DNA of 64,000 nucleotides. Source: Plantago ovata (taxonomy: Eukaryota > Streptophyta > Magnoliopsida > Lamiales > Plantaginaceae). The first letter of the stretch is position 1; the number at the start of each line of letters is the position of its first letter. Below are positions 35,077 to 48,100 of the stretch, piece after piece. The notes beneath the pieces were generated by a model. The model saw only the letters and a list, made by a program, of their open reading frames with translations. It was not told the DNA's origin and made no database searches. Location of the stretch: contig CM051456.1 of the NCBI GenBank assembly GCA_028274465.1, forward strand, positions 17,263,745 through 17,327,744, written 5' to 3'. A program made the translations under genes and the position numbers.

Positions 35077-36602
35077 GTAAATTCACAAAGCTTCTTTTCA
35101 ACTCACCAAATCATTCTAGGCCTAATTTACACGAATGCCATTTTGATATTTGATACTACTAGTTTTAATTTCTCGGCTTTGGATGGCCTGGGTTTTGATC
35201 TGTAAATTAGCTCTTCTTTTGCTGTTTTAATGAGTCTATCATGTATTGTTTGGGAAGCCAGATTCAGGATTTATATATATTGAGATTATTGTAGCTAGGA
35301 AAATTGATGAATTGGGGATATGCCTGCCTGTATACTTGCTTTTATATTTTTGCTTGCTGCAGCCTGTTAAATCTGTGATAAGCCCAGGAATCCATTCAAG
35401 TCTAGCTTCCATTGCATGTCTAAGTTCATGGTCATGTAAATGTTTATACTTAGAATACCTTAAAGAGTTTGGCTAATGGGGCTGGTGAAAGGTTTAGTTG
35501 CATCGTCCTTAATCCTTATTATGGGTAAATTGGACTTATATAGGAAGTTGAAAGAACCAATTCCGTTCCATAAAAGTGCTTATGACAAAAGGGAAGAAGA
35601 AATGACTGAACTACATTAGAAAATGGAATTCCTATATCATTGATTGTGTTCTACCTAGCTTTCTTTCGCCCTGTGACTTAGGCAAGTCGAATGGATAGAA
35701 TCAATCTGTTAAGGCATAGACGAATTAGCAATTGGCTTATAAAAGAAGGATCCTTGAATTTGCTTATTTATCCATTTCGTTTTGAGTATAATAAAAAATT
35801 CCTTCTACTTAGGTTATCAAGATTTAGCCTTTGTTTTGATGTGTAACTTCCTTTTCTTGTTAGCTAACAAGATGTTTTCTTCGTTGTTTGCTCAAGCCTT
35901 CCCTCTTTGTTATCAAGAAAAAAAAACTAAGGGGGATTGTGGTTTTTGTGATCTTGTTAGCTGTTTTTAAGGAAAAAAAACAAAGCAGAGACATATTGAC
36001 AGTAAGATCTTGCAGCATGGTCACTAATTTAACCACGACTTCCGAGTTTCTGGACTTGAAATGATTGTGGTTGTAACTTGTAAGGATAGGCATTTGATAA
36101 CCTTTATGGTTAGCTCTTCTCTTGAGCACCACTAATTTAGTGTAGTTCTATTTTATAAGGATAGAGAAGGAGTTTACAACTTCCTAATGACTTAGTCACC
36201 TCATTTAAGTGCATACTTTTCATTATGTAGATAGAAGAACAAGAAAGTAAGGGGGATTAGGTTAATCTTCTCTCATGCAAATTTCAATTCCATGGTTAAT
36301 CTTTTTATTTTTTCTGTTTACTCAACAAAGAACTGAACAGGAACGACATTATATAATACAATGATAGTTTGTTAATGGTAATGTTCCAATCATTCTATTA
36401 GTGATATACTGATATAGTATAACTTACTCTTTGCAATCTGCTAAAGTTTCTTTTTCCACGATCTTTAATAGCTCTCTGCCGATTGTATTACAACTAGCCT
36501 ATTATTCCAGTTTGCCAATCTTGTGCGGCATATTCATTTTGATACCTGTGGCGCACAATTGCACTCTCTATAGTTTGGCTCACTGCTGTTTTTTCTTCTC
36601 AG
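35077..36602 (+). other. Probable 5'UTR intron of the 71-aa gene
   Basis: The donor TACAG|GTAAATT and acceptor CTTCTCAG|ATAATCTG bracket 1,526 bp of T-rich DNA without a gene. Long first introns in the leader often raise expression in plants. Confidence 0.55.
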
Positions 36603-36632
36603 ATAATCTGACTATTGCTCAAGTTTAATCCT

Positions 36633-36946
36633 ATGTCCCGAAAGCGAAATGTCATCGTTGCTGCAGGCTTGATAGCTTTTGCATCAGCAGGCCTGGCCTT
36701 TCCATTTTACATGGCGTAAGTGAACTTATCATTCCGCTTGTGTAGGATATCTTATTTAAAACTGCACATTGTTACTTTACTCTGATGTCAGATTTGGTTA
36801 ATATGTTGTACAGAACCAAGTCATCTAACACTCCTATCATAGACTCATCAAAGCCCCTGCCTCCGCAAGCCACTTTTCGAGGACCATACATCAACACTGG
36901 TTCACGTGACGTCGGGCCTGATCACAAGACTTACCCAAAGAAGTAA
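36633..36946 (+). CDS. 71-aa small membrane protein, conserved-looking, function unknown
   Basis: Two coding exons (36633-36715, 36814-36946) with GT-AG junctions encode 71 aa starting MSRKRNVIVAAGLIAFASAG. Residues about 6-28 form one hydrophobic helix (VIVAAGLIAFASAGLAFPFY). The tail is hydrophilic and Pro-rich, with PPQATFRGPYINTGSRDVGP and ending YPKK. From memory, short plant proteins with this same PYINTGSRD tail exist and are annotated as hypothetical; this needs a search. A leader exon ending at 35076 and a 1,526-bp 5'UTR intron (35077-36602, acceptor TTTTTTCTTCTCAG) fit the sequence. The N-terminal basic residues and single helix would suit an organelle membrane protein, which is inference. 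Confidence 0.75.
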
Positions 36947-37798
36947 TTTGTTCGAAATTAAAAACCATCCGGCTACGGTTATGGAGGTTATTATACAGTG
37001 TAGATTTAGAGAACTTGCAACTCATAGCAACTCTCTTGTGGATTACCTCTTTTGTAGCTTTTCAAAAACTTTGAGAAACTTCAAGTTGTAATTCTATGCC
37101 TATTGCACTTGTAGTGTTAATTAAAACCTTCCTGATCAGGTGGGCTGCACATTATGTGCTCTGGTACAAGTCACATCACAAAAATGGACTTATTTACCAT
37201 ATGCAGTCCATAGAAGGCTATTTTTTGAAGTTGGTTCATGGTAATAATAGTACTATATTAGTGTTACTTTACTTTTGAAGGAAAAAAAAAAAAAAAAACC
37301 ACTTCACATGCTTGTAAGTTTTAAGATTAGCCAGTTGAGAGGGCAAATATTGATATGTTGATTGAAAACGTGAGATGCTTTGGGTTGATTGCCCTGCATG
37401 GCTGACTAAATCTTTAATACTAATACAGTTTTTTATTAACTTGCATGGCCAGGACTTGATTATATTAAATTCAGTTCTGAGTTACTTGAAAGTGTAAGTT
37501 TAGTACAACTAGAATGTTTATCCATCTGGTAGGAGGCTAGGAGCTATAATCCCCACGTGTACTATTCAAAATATCTCCCCTGTCACTGTTTAATCCCCAT
37601 CACAGACAATTTAACTCATCTTCTCTTCCAATTAGTCAGTATGAAATGTTAGAATTTAGATAGTTCCAGAGAAAAAAACCAATTAGATTCTTGCACGCAA
37701 AGCCTTCTTGCACAAGTACACTTTAGAAAAGCTACACTTCAAAATTTGCATCTTTAACCAAGAATTGCCTATCAGGTTCAGCATCTCCAGTTCAAAAC
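36947..37798. other. Spacer and PAO promoter region
   Basis: 3'UTR of the small gene, a poly-A run near 37281-37298, and the PAO upstream region. No other gene is visible. Confidence 0.4.
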
Positions 37799-40700
37799 AT
37801 GGTTGTTTCACTCGCTTCACCTACGCCTATACTCACTCCCACCAGCAACAGTACAAAATCTTTCCCAATTGGCCTCTCCAAATCCATTGTTTTTAAGCCT
37901 CCTTCACAGAAAAAGAGTAATCTTTTGAGAAGCCCATTGCATGTTGCTGCTCCTTCTGCACCCATTGCCGAAGAAGATCAAGAAAAAGTAGACCCTTTCT
38001 TACAGACAGAAGATAGCGAAGATGTCTCATCGATCAAGTTTTCTTGGAGGGATCATTGGTATCCAGTTTCACTTGTGGAAGATCTTGACCCTCGTTATCC
38101 CACTCCATTTCAGCTGCTGAATCGAGACCTTGTGCTGTGGTTTGACAATTCTGCTTCACAATGGGTTGCTTTTGATGATAAATGTCCTCACAGGCTTGCA
38201 CCCTTATCAGTAATTCTCTATATCACTCTTTTCCCAATTTTCATTTTCTTGAATTTGTAGTGAATTGTTCTGTTTAAGGTAATAAAGTTTATGGAGAAAA
38301 TGATTGGTATTTGATTTTGTTATGTGATTGGGGTGTAGGAAGGAAGGATAGATGAGAATGGACACCTGCAGTGTTCATACCATGGGTGGTCTTTTGATGG
38401 GTGTGGGTCGTGTACTCTGATCCCACAGGCAGCGAAAGAAGGACCCGAGGCACGTGCAGTTAAGTCTCCTAGGGCGTGTGCTACGAGGTTTCCAACTATG
38501 GTTTCGCAAGGGCTTCTGTTTGTTTGGCCTGATGAAAACGGATGGGAGAGAGCTCAAGCAACTAAGCCTCCCATGTAAAAAGCTCATGGACTTTGTCTTT
38601 GGTTATTATAGTTTATTAAATGCATTTATATTGGTTTGTTAGTGTGGTGCCAAAATATTGTATTGATCTGTTTGTTGTGGGAATTGTTTAGGTTGCCTGA
38701 TGATTTTGATAAGCCTGAGTATTCGTCGGTGACAATTCAGCGTGATTTATATTATGGGTATGATACTCTCATGGAGAACGTCTCTGATCCTTCCCACATT
38801 GACTTTGCACATCATAAGGTGATATATCTGGATATGTTGTTAATTTGTAGTTACATACATAGTTTCAACCTGTGACATTCACTTGCTGCTTTGCGGTCAT
38901 TAGTCCTCTACTCTACTTGATGCCACTTGAAAATATTAAATGCCCTCCCCAAGGTGCAGTGACACTTTTTATAGATGAATATGTTTGTAGCTCTGTGCAA
39001 GAGCCTTCCAAATCTGATTGTGGTAACTGGTAAATGCTACATGTCGTTGTGTTGAGTTCTTGTAAAACTTAGTTTTGAATGCAATTTCTTTTGGGCAAAT
39101 TTGCTACATGTATAAAATCCGACTTCCTTGCGAACACTATATGTGAACCTATGACACACAACTAGTATTGGGATAACATTGTTTCTGTAGATTCTTGTAG
39201 TAGTTTTGTTTGGAATCTTGAGTTCGGTTACATTTTATACACATTTTATATATGATCAATGTAACCTTGAATTATTCGGTCGTTCTTGGATGAAGTTCAA
39301 GCGAATGTTGTTGCTGCCTCACCTTCTGCTTATCCTTATCTAACTTGATAAGAATACCAACAGGTAACTGGCAGAAGAGATAGAGCAAAGCCTTTAACAT
39401 TCAAGATGGACTCAACTGGACCTTGGGGTTTTGCTGGTGCAAATGATGGCAATCCAAAAATAAGTGCTACATTTGTTGCACCTTGCTACTACATTAATAA
39501 GTAAGTCTGCTAGAATATGCTACTTGAGTTTTAATATATTGTCTGTTTTGCATCTTCCTACTTAGCTTTAGGAAGTGTAGTTTACAGCATGTCTCTCCAA
39601 AGTTCTTCATCCTGTTAGAACACAGTCTAGTTTGTAACATGGCAAAATCACACCGACGGTAAATTGTAAGGATTTTGTAAAGTGGGCAACTGTCATATTC
39701 TTAGGCCACTTTAGAGTTATTTTTTCAGATGGATAAATTATTGCAAATCAATTTAACAGCATCTAGATGAATATTTTCTCCTGTTGTTCAATCTTATGCA
39801 CCCCATTGAGTTTTGCCTGCTGGCTCTGTATCGGGTAGGGTAGTTGAATATTTATCCATATAAATGTAGTTTGTTTCACAGTGATCCCTTGTATAATTAT
39901 ATTCTTCAATTCTTAACCTCAGGATCGAAATTGACACAAAGCTTCCTGTTGTGGGTGACCAAAAATGGGTAATTTGGATATGTTCCTTTAATGTTCCAAT
40001 GGCACCCGGAAAGACACGTTCAATTGTTTGTAGTGCCCGGAACTTCTTCCAGTTCACTATGCCAGGATCATCATGGTGGCAGGTAATTCTCTTTTCTTTC
40101 TCAAGGGTAATTACGAAAAGTTGGATTGACAGCTAGATTTCGTATGTTTAATCACAAAGTAGCGTTTGTTGGATTGAATTTTACTAATGTTTTGCTTCTA
40201 ATTAAACTCTAGGTGGTTCCTCGATGGCATGAGCATTGGACATCAAACAAGGTATACGATGGTGATATGATAGTACTTCAAGGGCAAGAGAAGGTCTTTC
40301 TTTCAAAATCAAAGGATGGTTCTGGAGATGTCAACGAGCAGTACACAAAATTAACCTTTACGCCAACACAAGCCGATCGTTTTGTCCTTGCATTCAGGAA
40401 TTGGCTAAGACGGCATGGCAAGAGTCAACCTGAGTGGTTTGGTAACACAGCTGAACAGCCTTTGCCTTCCACCGTACATTCCAAACGCCAGGTACTTAGA
40501 TTCAATCTACGTTGAGAGTACCTGCCAGTTTCTGTACTTTATGCCAGTTCGAAATATTTATTGACTTTGGGATACTGCGTTTGATAGATGTTGGATAGAT
40601 TTGAGCAGCATACACAGAAATGTTCGTCGTGTAGAAAAGCTTATGATTCTTTCCAGACGTTGCAGAAGTTTCTGATTGGTGCTGCTGTTGTTTGCGCTGC

Positions 40701-40842
40701 AACAGCAGGAATTCCTGCTGATGTTCAACTGCGGCTTGTTCTGGGAGCAGGTGCTCTGTTGAGTTCTGGCTTGGCTTATGGTCTATATGAGCTCCAGAAG
40801 AATTTTGTGTTTGTTGATTATGTACATGCTGACATTGAATGA
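37799..40842 (+). CDS. PAO: Pheophorbide a oxygenase, plastid Rieske monooxygenase
   Basis: Seven exons (37799-38209, 38339-38574, 38692-38818, 39364-39500, 39923-40082, 40213-40491, 40588-40842) encode 534 aa; all junctions are GT-AG and in phase. PAO opens the ring of pheophorbide a to give red chlorophyll catabolite, the committed step of chlorophyll breakdown in senescence, at the plastid envelope. A Ser/Thr-rich transit peptide (about residues 1-50) precedes FSWRDHWYPVSLVEDLD. The Rieske ligands are C129, H131, C149 and H152 (C-x-H-x17-C-x2-H). The mononuclear iron motif is N245-x2-D248-x2-H251-x4-H256. A C-terminal CxxC (C462, C465) and hydrophobic segments (about 479-518) follow, typical of this family. 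Homology is much closer to PAO than to PTC52 or TIC55. Confidence 0.96.
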
Positions 40843-40916
40843 GTTCAATATATATTTAGTATATATGGTGAATAAGTGATGGATTAGAGGTTATTAAAAG
40901 ATCAGGGAAGAAATGT

Positions 40917-41544
40917 TTAGTCATTTAAAACTTGAAAGCTATGTTTTAAAAGCCGGGTTGAGCCGGTCGGCCGGATCGGGAAAGTCAGTGGCAACCGGCC
41001 TAAAAGTGGGCTAAGAGCCGCTAAAAATCGGAGGGTCCAAAGCCGGGAAAGCCGGTGACTTTTCCATTTTTGGGTCAAAATCAGTGTCACAGGAATTCTT
41101 CCAACTAGTGACGAATCGGTTTCTAAATGGTACAATAAAAGGCTTCCATGAGCATAACATTCTTCAGGATCCAATACCCTAATTTCACTCTTTTCATTTT
41201 TCTGCACGTTCTCCTCAACAAAACAAGAAATAGAATAAGACAAAGCAGCAGCACTGTAAGATACTCCTTGCCCTTGGTCATATATATTGGGAAACCAAGC
41301 AGAAAATCGCAAATTAGGTTGATTTATGACGATGGAGGTGGTTTAATCAGCAAGTATAAACACACAAGAGTAGTGGTCATCTGATCTCCATCCTTAGTAA
41401 AGCATATATGAATCTCAATATTGCAATAGGTTGTAATAAATATAAATATAACTTTCCATACAGTAACAAAATAATAAGCGTTGCATGTGGTTCTTGGAAA
41501 TACAAATAATCCAATGTAGCTAGTTTAAGCTCACCAAGCTCTCT
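40917..41544. other. Spacer with GCCGG-rich patch and an unassigned minus frame
   Basis: At 40950-41070 GCCGG and CCGGC words recur about ten times, unlike the AT-rich surroundings, suggesting a small transposon end. On the minus strand (41312-41050) a frame without ATG reads SYSISCFVEENVQKNEKSEI; it may be part of the F-box relic downstream of 41545, but this is uncertain. Confidence 0.35.
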
Positions 41545-41937
41545 TCATATCATATACTTCATGAGACAGCAGAGTGTGGTATGAGCGGCAAACACTTGAA
41601 ATTCTTTCACTTTACCTGTGCGCAAATTAATAGATGTCAACTGGTCATTGAATTTGCTGTCATAGTCAAGCAAATACCCATTTTCTTTCCTATTTGTTAT
41701 TCCAGGCTGTTGGAGCAGAAAAATAGTATCATTCTTCCAAGGCAGGAAAGTGGTTGCAAATGGCTGAGGACTAATGACGAATAGTTTGTTCCATGACTCC
41801 TTCAGTCCATATTTCTTCATCATCCATACCTCACCGGGTTCTAGGCCGCCGAAATATCGTTTGTAGTGGACAAGTCCAAGACAATTATTTAGGACAACTG
41901 GGTGAGGGAAACAACAAAAGTAGAGTAGCAGTAGCAT
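41545..41937 (-). pseudogene. F-box-associated domain fragment
   Basis: A 130-codon frame from ATG 41937 reads VVLNNCLGLVHYKRYFGGLE, then GEVWMMKKYGLKESWNKLF, then NGYLLDYDSKFNDQLTSINL. This is the usual order of the F-box-associated (FBA) domain: a propeller blade with VWMMKKYG, then LLDYDS. No F-box or upstream FBA blades are found before 41937, so the gene is 5'-truncated and probably not functional. Intact relatives are about 350-400 aa. Confidence 0.65.
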
Positions 41938-42078
41938 GTTCCGTTTCCGTCTCCGATAGGGACTAGTTTTAGTTTTAGGTGGGCACTTGGCAGACTGGAC
42001 AGTGGATTGGATATTTGGATCTAGGGAGAGATTTTATGGGCTCGATTGTAAAATGGGCCATCTCTTACTAGGCCCATC

Positions 42079-42131
42079 ATCTCTTATGTAGTCCTTTTTT
42101 TTTTTCGAAATAAATCTCTTATGTAGTCCTT
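42079..42131 (-). mobile_element. LINE-like insertion reduced to its tail, 18-bp target duplication
   Basis: ATCTCTTATGTAGTCCTT occurs at 42079-42096 and again at 42114-42131. The 17 bases between are, on the minus strand, TTATTTCGAAAAAAAAA, a 3' end with poly-A. This is the mark of a target-primed insertion that was almost completely 5'-truncated. Confidence 0.7.
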
Positions 42132-42738
42132 GTATCTATAGAATAAAATCATTTTTTGTGCTAATTTCTCTAAACTTACCTCAAAATATATTCTCTTTCT
42201 GTGATCGTGGCTAAAGTTGTTGGTCCAACTTGTTACCTTTCAATTCTCGGCTTCTCGCTAAGGAGGGAGGAGACATACTAGGAGATAAGGGTGGTTAAGT
42301 GTAATCCCACCCGTAACAATTATTGAGTATTTTATAACCGATGAGCTACTCTTGGAGTTGGAAGGGTCTTAGTCCGGATGTTCCTTGCAAACAATACTTA
42401 AGATGCATGTATGAAATTAAATGAATTCGAAAAATGTTTAATAAAGGTCCATCTTTTTCAACTGAATTTATATTTGTAATATAAAAATAACTAACTAAAT
42501 AAATTTAAAATTAATTAAACAAAATTAAAATAAATAAATTTTTTAAACATAAATGAATTGAATAAAAAAAATTGATGAGTTTTCACAGTGATGTAATTGA
42601 AAATTTTAAGAGGGGGTATATCTAATTATAATCTTTCAATTCTATTCGATTCGCTACTACTCTCCTCACTTGTCTGTGTACAGATAAGATAAACCCAAAA
42701 CTCCCTCCCTCCATAGTTTCAGAGCCAAGAAAGAAAGA

Positions 42739-45129
42739 ATGGCGTCAACAAGCCTTTCATGGACATCATCTTCATTCCTTCAGAACACCTTGGCCAAGAA
42801 TTTCAACACCGAAAGCACTAAACTCTCCGACCACAGCAAAACCTCAGCTTTTACAGTCTTGGCCCAGAAGAAGGTCAAGAAAATACGCAAGGTATGCTAA
42901 ATTAAGTTTTTTTTGCTCTTCCCAATAATTGGTTTTTTCAATTCATGTCTATGTTTTGCATGTAGATTATATTAAAGGAGGATGTGACAGATTTGGGGAA
43001 GAAAGGGCAAATGTTGGATGTGAGAGCAGGTTATTATAGAAACTTTCTGCTCCCACAGGGCAAGGCAACAATTGTCACTCCTAACTTTGTCAAGTCAGTT
43101 CTTTCAACAATTATTATTATTACATTTTACATTGTTGCACTCTATGTGTTTCTACATTTGCATTCAGTATAATAATGTACTAGTAGTAGAATAAGAGTTA
43201 AACCACATTCTTGATTGTGGATGTTATTATGTCAAGTTCATTGATTTGTCTCATGCCTCGTATCTGATCACCTAAGTTATCATGTGTTTGTATGTTGTAC
43301 AAATGTGAAGTAGTAGTATGTGTTGTCATCTGATATTTTTGAGGGTGTGCAAGTTATACATCTTTCTAATGCAATGTAGGCACACTAACTTATGGCATTA
43401 CATTGGTTGGTATCCCTAGACACTGAATTACATTTTTGATATATGAGGTTGAGTTAAACTCTCAAAGAATGTCCTATTAAATACGAATACATTGATGGCT
43501 ACACTCATACACTAGATGGACATATGGAATTAGTTTACACATTGCTGAAATAACTCTTGGCTATGATTCTGTTGGTGACTTGTGACCAGCATTTATTGGG
43601 TTAGAAGCACATTAGTCGGAACAAACTGTGTGGCTACACTGTCTCTAGTTATGCAGCGAAAATAGTTGCTACACAATCTATTTGCAGAAATTACAGTATT
43701 TCAAGTAAAATGGGAAAAATAGAACATAAGTTGATTGTGGCTGTGTTGTTGATGAGCGCAGTTAACATTGAGTGTTCTGATGTTTAGTTTTTCTCTTTCA
43801 GGGAAATGAGGATTGAAGAAGAGAGAATTGAAGCCGAGAAAAGACGAGTAATGAACTTCACCCATACACATTCTAGATATTTATAAAGATTCCAACATTG
43901 TTGGTACTTGCTATTTGGTTCATCTAATGCTTACTGCATCCTTCATGTAAAGAATAGGATAGTTTCTGAATCTGTCTTTCCTGGAGCCTAAAGCACATTA
44001 TTCATGTTCTGATGGCATAGGTAGTTCTTCTAAAGACCCTTAAGAAACACTTGATATCATCATGACTTGGTGATTTTCCCTGGACCTCTGCACCTCTACC
44101 TGAGTATTTTTCACTTTCTGTAATTAGTTAATCATAGTTCATGATGCAGATCCATCCTCCTAGAGAACAATTTATGGTTTCTAAAAGTTTGTATTTGCCC
44201 TCCTGGGATCATCTAGCTATCTGTTTCCATGGTTCCAAATTAACTTGGTTGTTCCACCACGCTTTGGACGGTCTATTTGCTTGCTTTGTTTTGCGTAAAT
44301 TTGTGAATCTTAGTTTCCTTTGGTCATCGTAATCTGTCATTGTTTTCCATTTATTCACCATTTAACTGGAACACAACTTTGGTTACATTGGCTTCATTCA
44401 CTTGTGGTGGTTCCTACAATTTATATACTTATCCTTTAGAGATAGATTTCATTATAGTACTCTTCATTTATCACTCCGCCTTCAGGTTATGGAAGAAGCT
44501 CAGCAGCTTGCAAGGATTTTTGAGACAGTCGGAGCCTTCAAGGTGAAGCGCAAGGGCGGGCAAGGGAAACAAATTTTTGGAAGGTAAGTTCACCATGATG
44601 TCGCATTGAGTGTCTACTAGTACAGTTTCATTTTCTGAATATCCTCTAACACATAACTAACTTACTTTGGCAGTGTTACTGCTCAAGATCTTGTTGACAT
44701 TATCAAAGCACAGATTAACAGGTACCCTTCTTCCTTATTAATGCATATGCATTTTATATACTGCCAGTCTGCCACCAAGTATCCAATGTCCTATGAGTCT
44801 TCTTATTTGTTCAAAAGCTTATTGGAGTAGATGATTTCCAATTAAATCCGTTTCTTGTTTTGGCTATAATACAAGGCAGTATTTCTTCATATGAAACACC
44901 TGAGTTTTCACCATCTGTTTCTCAAGTTATATCTCTAAAAATGTATCCCAGATGGTCTTCTGTATCTGTACCGGTGTTATGTAGCTAAATGTTGTTTAAA
45001 TGCTATAGGGATGTGGACAAAAGAATTGTCTCCCTGCCAGAAATCAGAGAAACTGGAGAATATGTAGCGGAACTAAAGCTTCACCCTGAGGTTACAGCTC
45101 GTGTGAGGTTAACTGTATCTGCTAATTAA
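42739..45129 (+). CDS. RPL9: Plastid 50S ribosomal protein bL9c
   Basis: Six exons (42739-42891, 42966-43093, 43802-43847, 44486-44583, 44674-44721, 45009-45129) encode 197 aa with GT-AG junctions and consistent phase. A Ser/Thr-rich transit peptide ([20 protein letters not shown]) precedes the mature protein. The L9 N-terminal domain is plain: [20 protein letters not shown], then [15 protein letters not shown], the bL9 signature. A long helix ([20 protein letters not shown]) links to the C-terminal domain ([14 protein letters not shown] ... [20 protein letters not shown]). bL9 binds 23S rRNA near the L1 stalk. The predicted length equals the usual plant size. Confidence 0.96.
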
Positions 45130-48100
45130 GGAGAATCAGCTTCTGGAGCAAACTAGGCCTGTGCAATTGTAAGCTAAGTTGTACCTGTTCATCTTCTATG
45201 TATTCTAGCTAAAGGCACTAGTTGTGCTTCAGTAGTAATTAACTAGGACAGTTTTCTTGTATCTTTTATCTCCAATTCTCATTTTTCTTCTTTTTTTCCC
45301 CCCAATATTCATTTGCTATAATCCCTGGACTTGAAAGAACGGTGAAGCGAATGTCACGTGATTTCCTTTAATCAACACATAATTTTGTATTTAGGTTCTA
45401 TACAAATTTTATTTTGATATATAGCGCAAAACAGGGTCTTATTACATGCACTGATACTACAAAATATACGTGCTTCTGTATTTTTTCAATTTCCAAAATA
45501 TAAATATACATCAAGCACATGTAACGCAGTAAACAGTCATCTGCTGACTTCAGTTTGGAGGTTGAGTTTTTCAAATTTACTTTTCTTCAGGAAAGTGGAT
45601 AGATACTTATCTAACTGATGATAGGAGTAGTGGCAAGGACATATATATTTTACAAATAAGGGCTTATTGTAGTTATTGGTTAAGTTTGAGTTGGCAGTGC
45701 ATAGTTGTGTTAGAATACTTGTGGCTTCTCGTATAAAGTCATAGAATACAAACAAGCTTAATTTGCACGGTGTGGTTTGTGATGAACCCAGTATTGATCT
45801 TTAGATGTGCTATAAGCCTGTAGACTGTAGTCACCCTATCCAGATTCACAGACTATTCACCATTCTGTGCTAAACTTGCCTTGTTTCCAATAATATTGGG
45901 GCTGTTGGACCTTTAGAGATATTTGTATGGAATTGAGTACTTATAACAGTCACTTGATATCTATCTTCTTTTCATATGTTAGATTCAAATTCAACCTACC
46001 ATACGGAAACGGAATCTGTCATTGGTTTACAGCTGCAGATTCCCATATCTTTTGAGTTGTTGAGCTAAGCTTACTAGTTTTGGTCTTGTTCTCTTAGTGA
46101 TAATCATGTTGGAAGATTCATCCGTTATGGCTGTTATTGCTAATGAGTTATGCATTCTTTCTACTTCCTTTACTGAGATGGTACCTAAACATCATTGATA
46201 GCTTCACTGTTGGCTGCGCATGGAAACTAACGGTTTCTTAGCGGGTGCATATATTCTTTGCCTTCCTCCTCTGTGCTGACTGTTGATTTGGTTAGATCTT
46301 TTAAATTAAAGACCATGTTATAGCAGAAGTTCATGATCCCTTAGAATTAATCTATTTGTGTATCACCGTAAGTTGAGATCTTTTAAATTAACAACCATGG
46401 TTCTCTTATAGCAAAGTTCCTGATTCCTCAGAATTTGTCCATTTGTGTTATCACCTGTAAATTGAAGGTGTTGACGCCCTGCGTAAAAGTAATAACAGTG
46501 CAGTCTTTCTTTAGAGTATGTCTGTAAATTGTAGTATGTTATACAAGACTCAACTAGTAGTATTTTGTACTACTTCATAATACAGAGAGGAAGCATCAAC
46601 TTAAATTCTGTCTAGTAAACAAGAGAAAAAGATAGCTCCAATTACATACAGATAGGATACTGATAGAATAGGCATAGCACGTCTACCTAACATAGTAGTA
46701 ACATTATTCTTAAGCGCAGTTTGAGGAGAATTAGTACTCTTTCTCCTTCTTCTTTCTCCACTTATTCCAGGTCAATGTCTGTCTAATAATTCATTCAGTC
46801 CTTTTTAAATATGACAACATTAAGGATAATCATGCCACTGATAATTTAGCTGTACTCGGGTCCATTAATCAGTTAGGAATAATTATACTAGGATTTTAGT
46901 TTACTGATGAAATTACGTTTTCAGTTTTAATCGATCTGTACATTCACTTATTATGGTTTTGTCCTTCGGTTCATTTCTTTACATTTTCATTTTTTTGTAA
47001 GTTTTTCGTTGTAAAGCACAATATCACACCACTAAGACACATGATAGAACACTAATAAAAATCATGCGTAGAGAACCGCCTAAAAACACCTAAACTAAAA
47101 AGATCCATTGTAATGGGCTAGAAATAACAGACCCGTATGTGAGAAAACACCGTCATATTTAATAATGTGAGTGGTGTGTGTATTATAGAGAGTCTGTATC
47201 ATCATCACACAAACTGTATGCGGCACCAGGGTTTATAAGGTGGTGAGTTGTCCTTCCTGTCCACTCCAGTCCACATGAGGAAGTGGATGGATGGATGGAG
47301 CTAAAAGTGTAGAGACACATGCAACACTCACTGCTATATACAAACATACAATACTCTTATTATTGTTAGTTTGTTACTAGTCTCTCACGGAACGGAACAG
47401 AAGAGAACAATCTGCTGAGAAACAACGCTAGCTAGTGTGAGTAGTAGTGTATTTGATAGTGACCATTTAATTTAAATTCCTATCTTAAACAGAAAATATG
47501 TAAGCCAAGAGACAAATATGCCAAATGATTTCAGACTGATTTATTGTCCTGTGACTGTCCTGTCCATATCTCCCCAATGGATCACGTTCAAGAATGTTTA
47601 CTGTACTCTCTACTCCCTAGTTGTGCATGGAATTAATGTCAAACGGGGCAATTTTTTTATTTTTTATTGTATGAATCAAGTTACTTACTACTACTATTCT
47701 CTTATATGAAGGTTAAGCATAGAATTCTAGGAAGACGGTCCTAAAAAGTTTTGGGGGTAGCACCTGTTGAGATGAACTTTATCATAGGGATACAAGAATT
47801 TAAAATTGCTCTTTTATGGGAAGAAAATGAATATTAGAACCTCTAAATTCGTGGGGAGAGGTTAGTTTTGATTTTTGAATAACCGTACATGATACTTCAT
47901 AATAAAAATGAAAACATTGTACGTAGTATTTATTTTGTGACATATACTAACTTCTTAAACTTAGTGCCAATTTCACATGGCACATTCAGGGACAATAGGA
48001 ATTAAAATATAGTACTAGTATGCTTTCAATTATGTTCTTATTTGTCTACTTAAATAATTTAAAGTGTTTTTTTTCTTTTACGGAATATTAGAGAACTGTC

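Noticed and set aside
37799-40842. PTC52 or TIC55 instead of PAO
   Set aside because: Motif context (GWSFDGCGSC, RAVKSPRACA, QADRFVLAFRNWLRR) and length match PAO closely, whereas the related proteins differ in these blocks.
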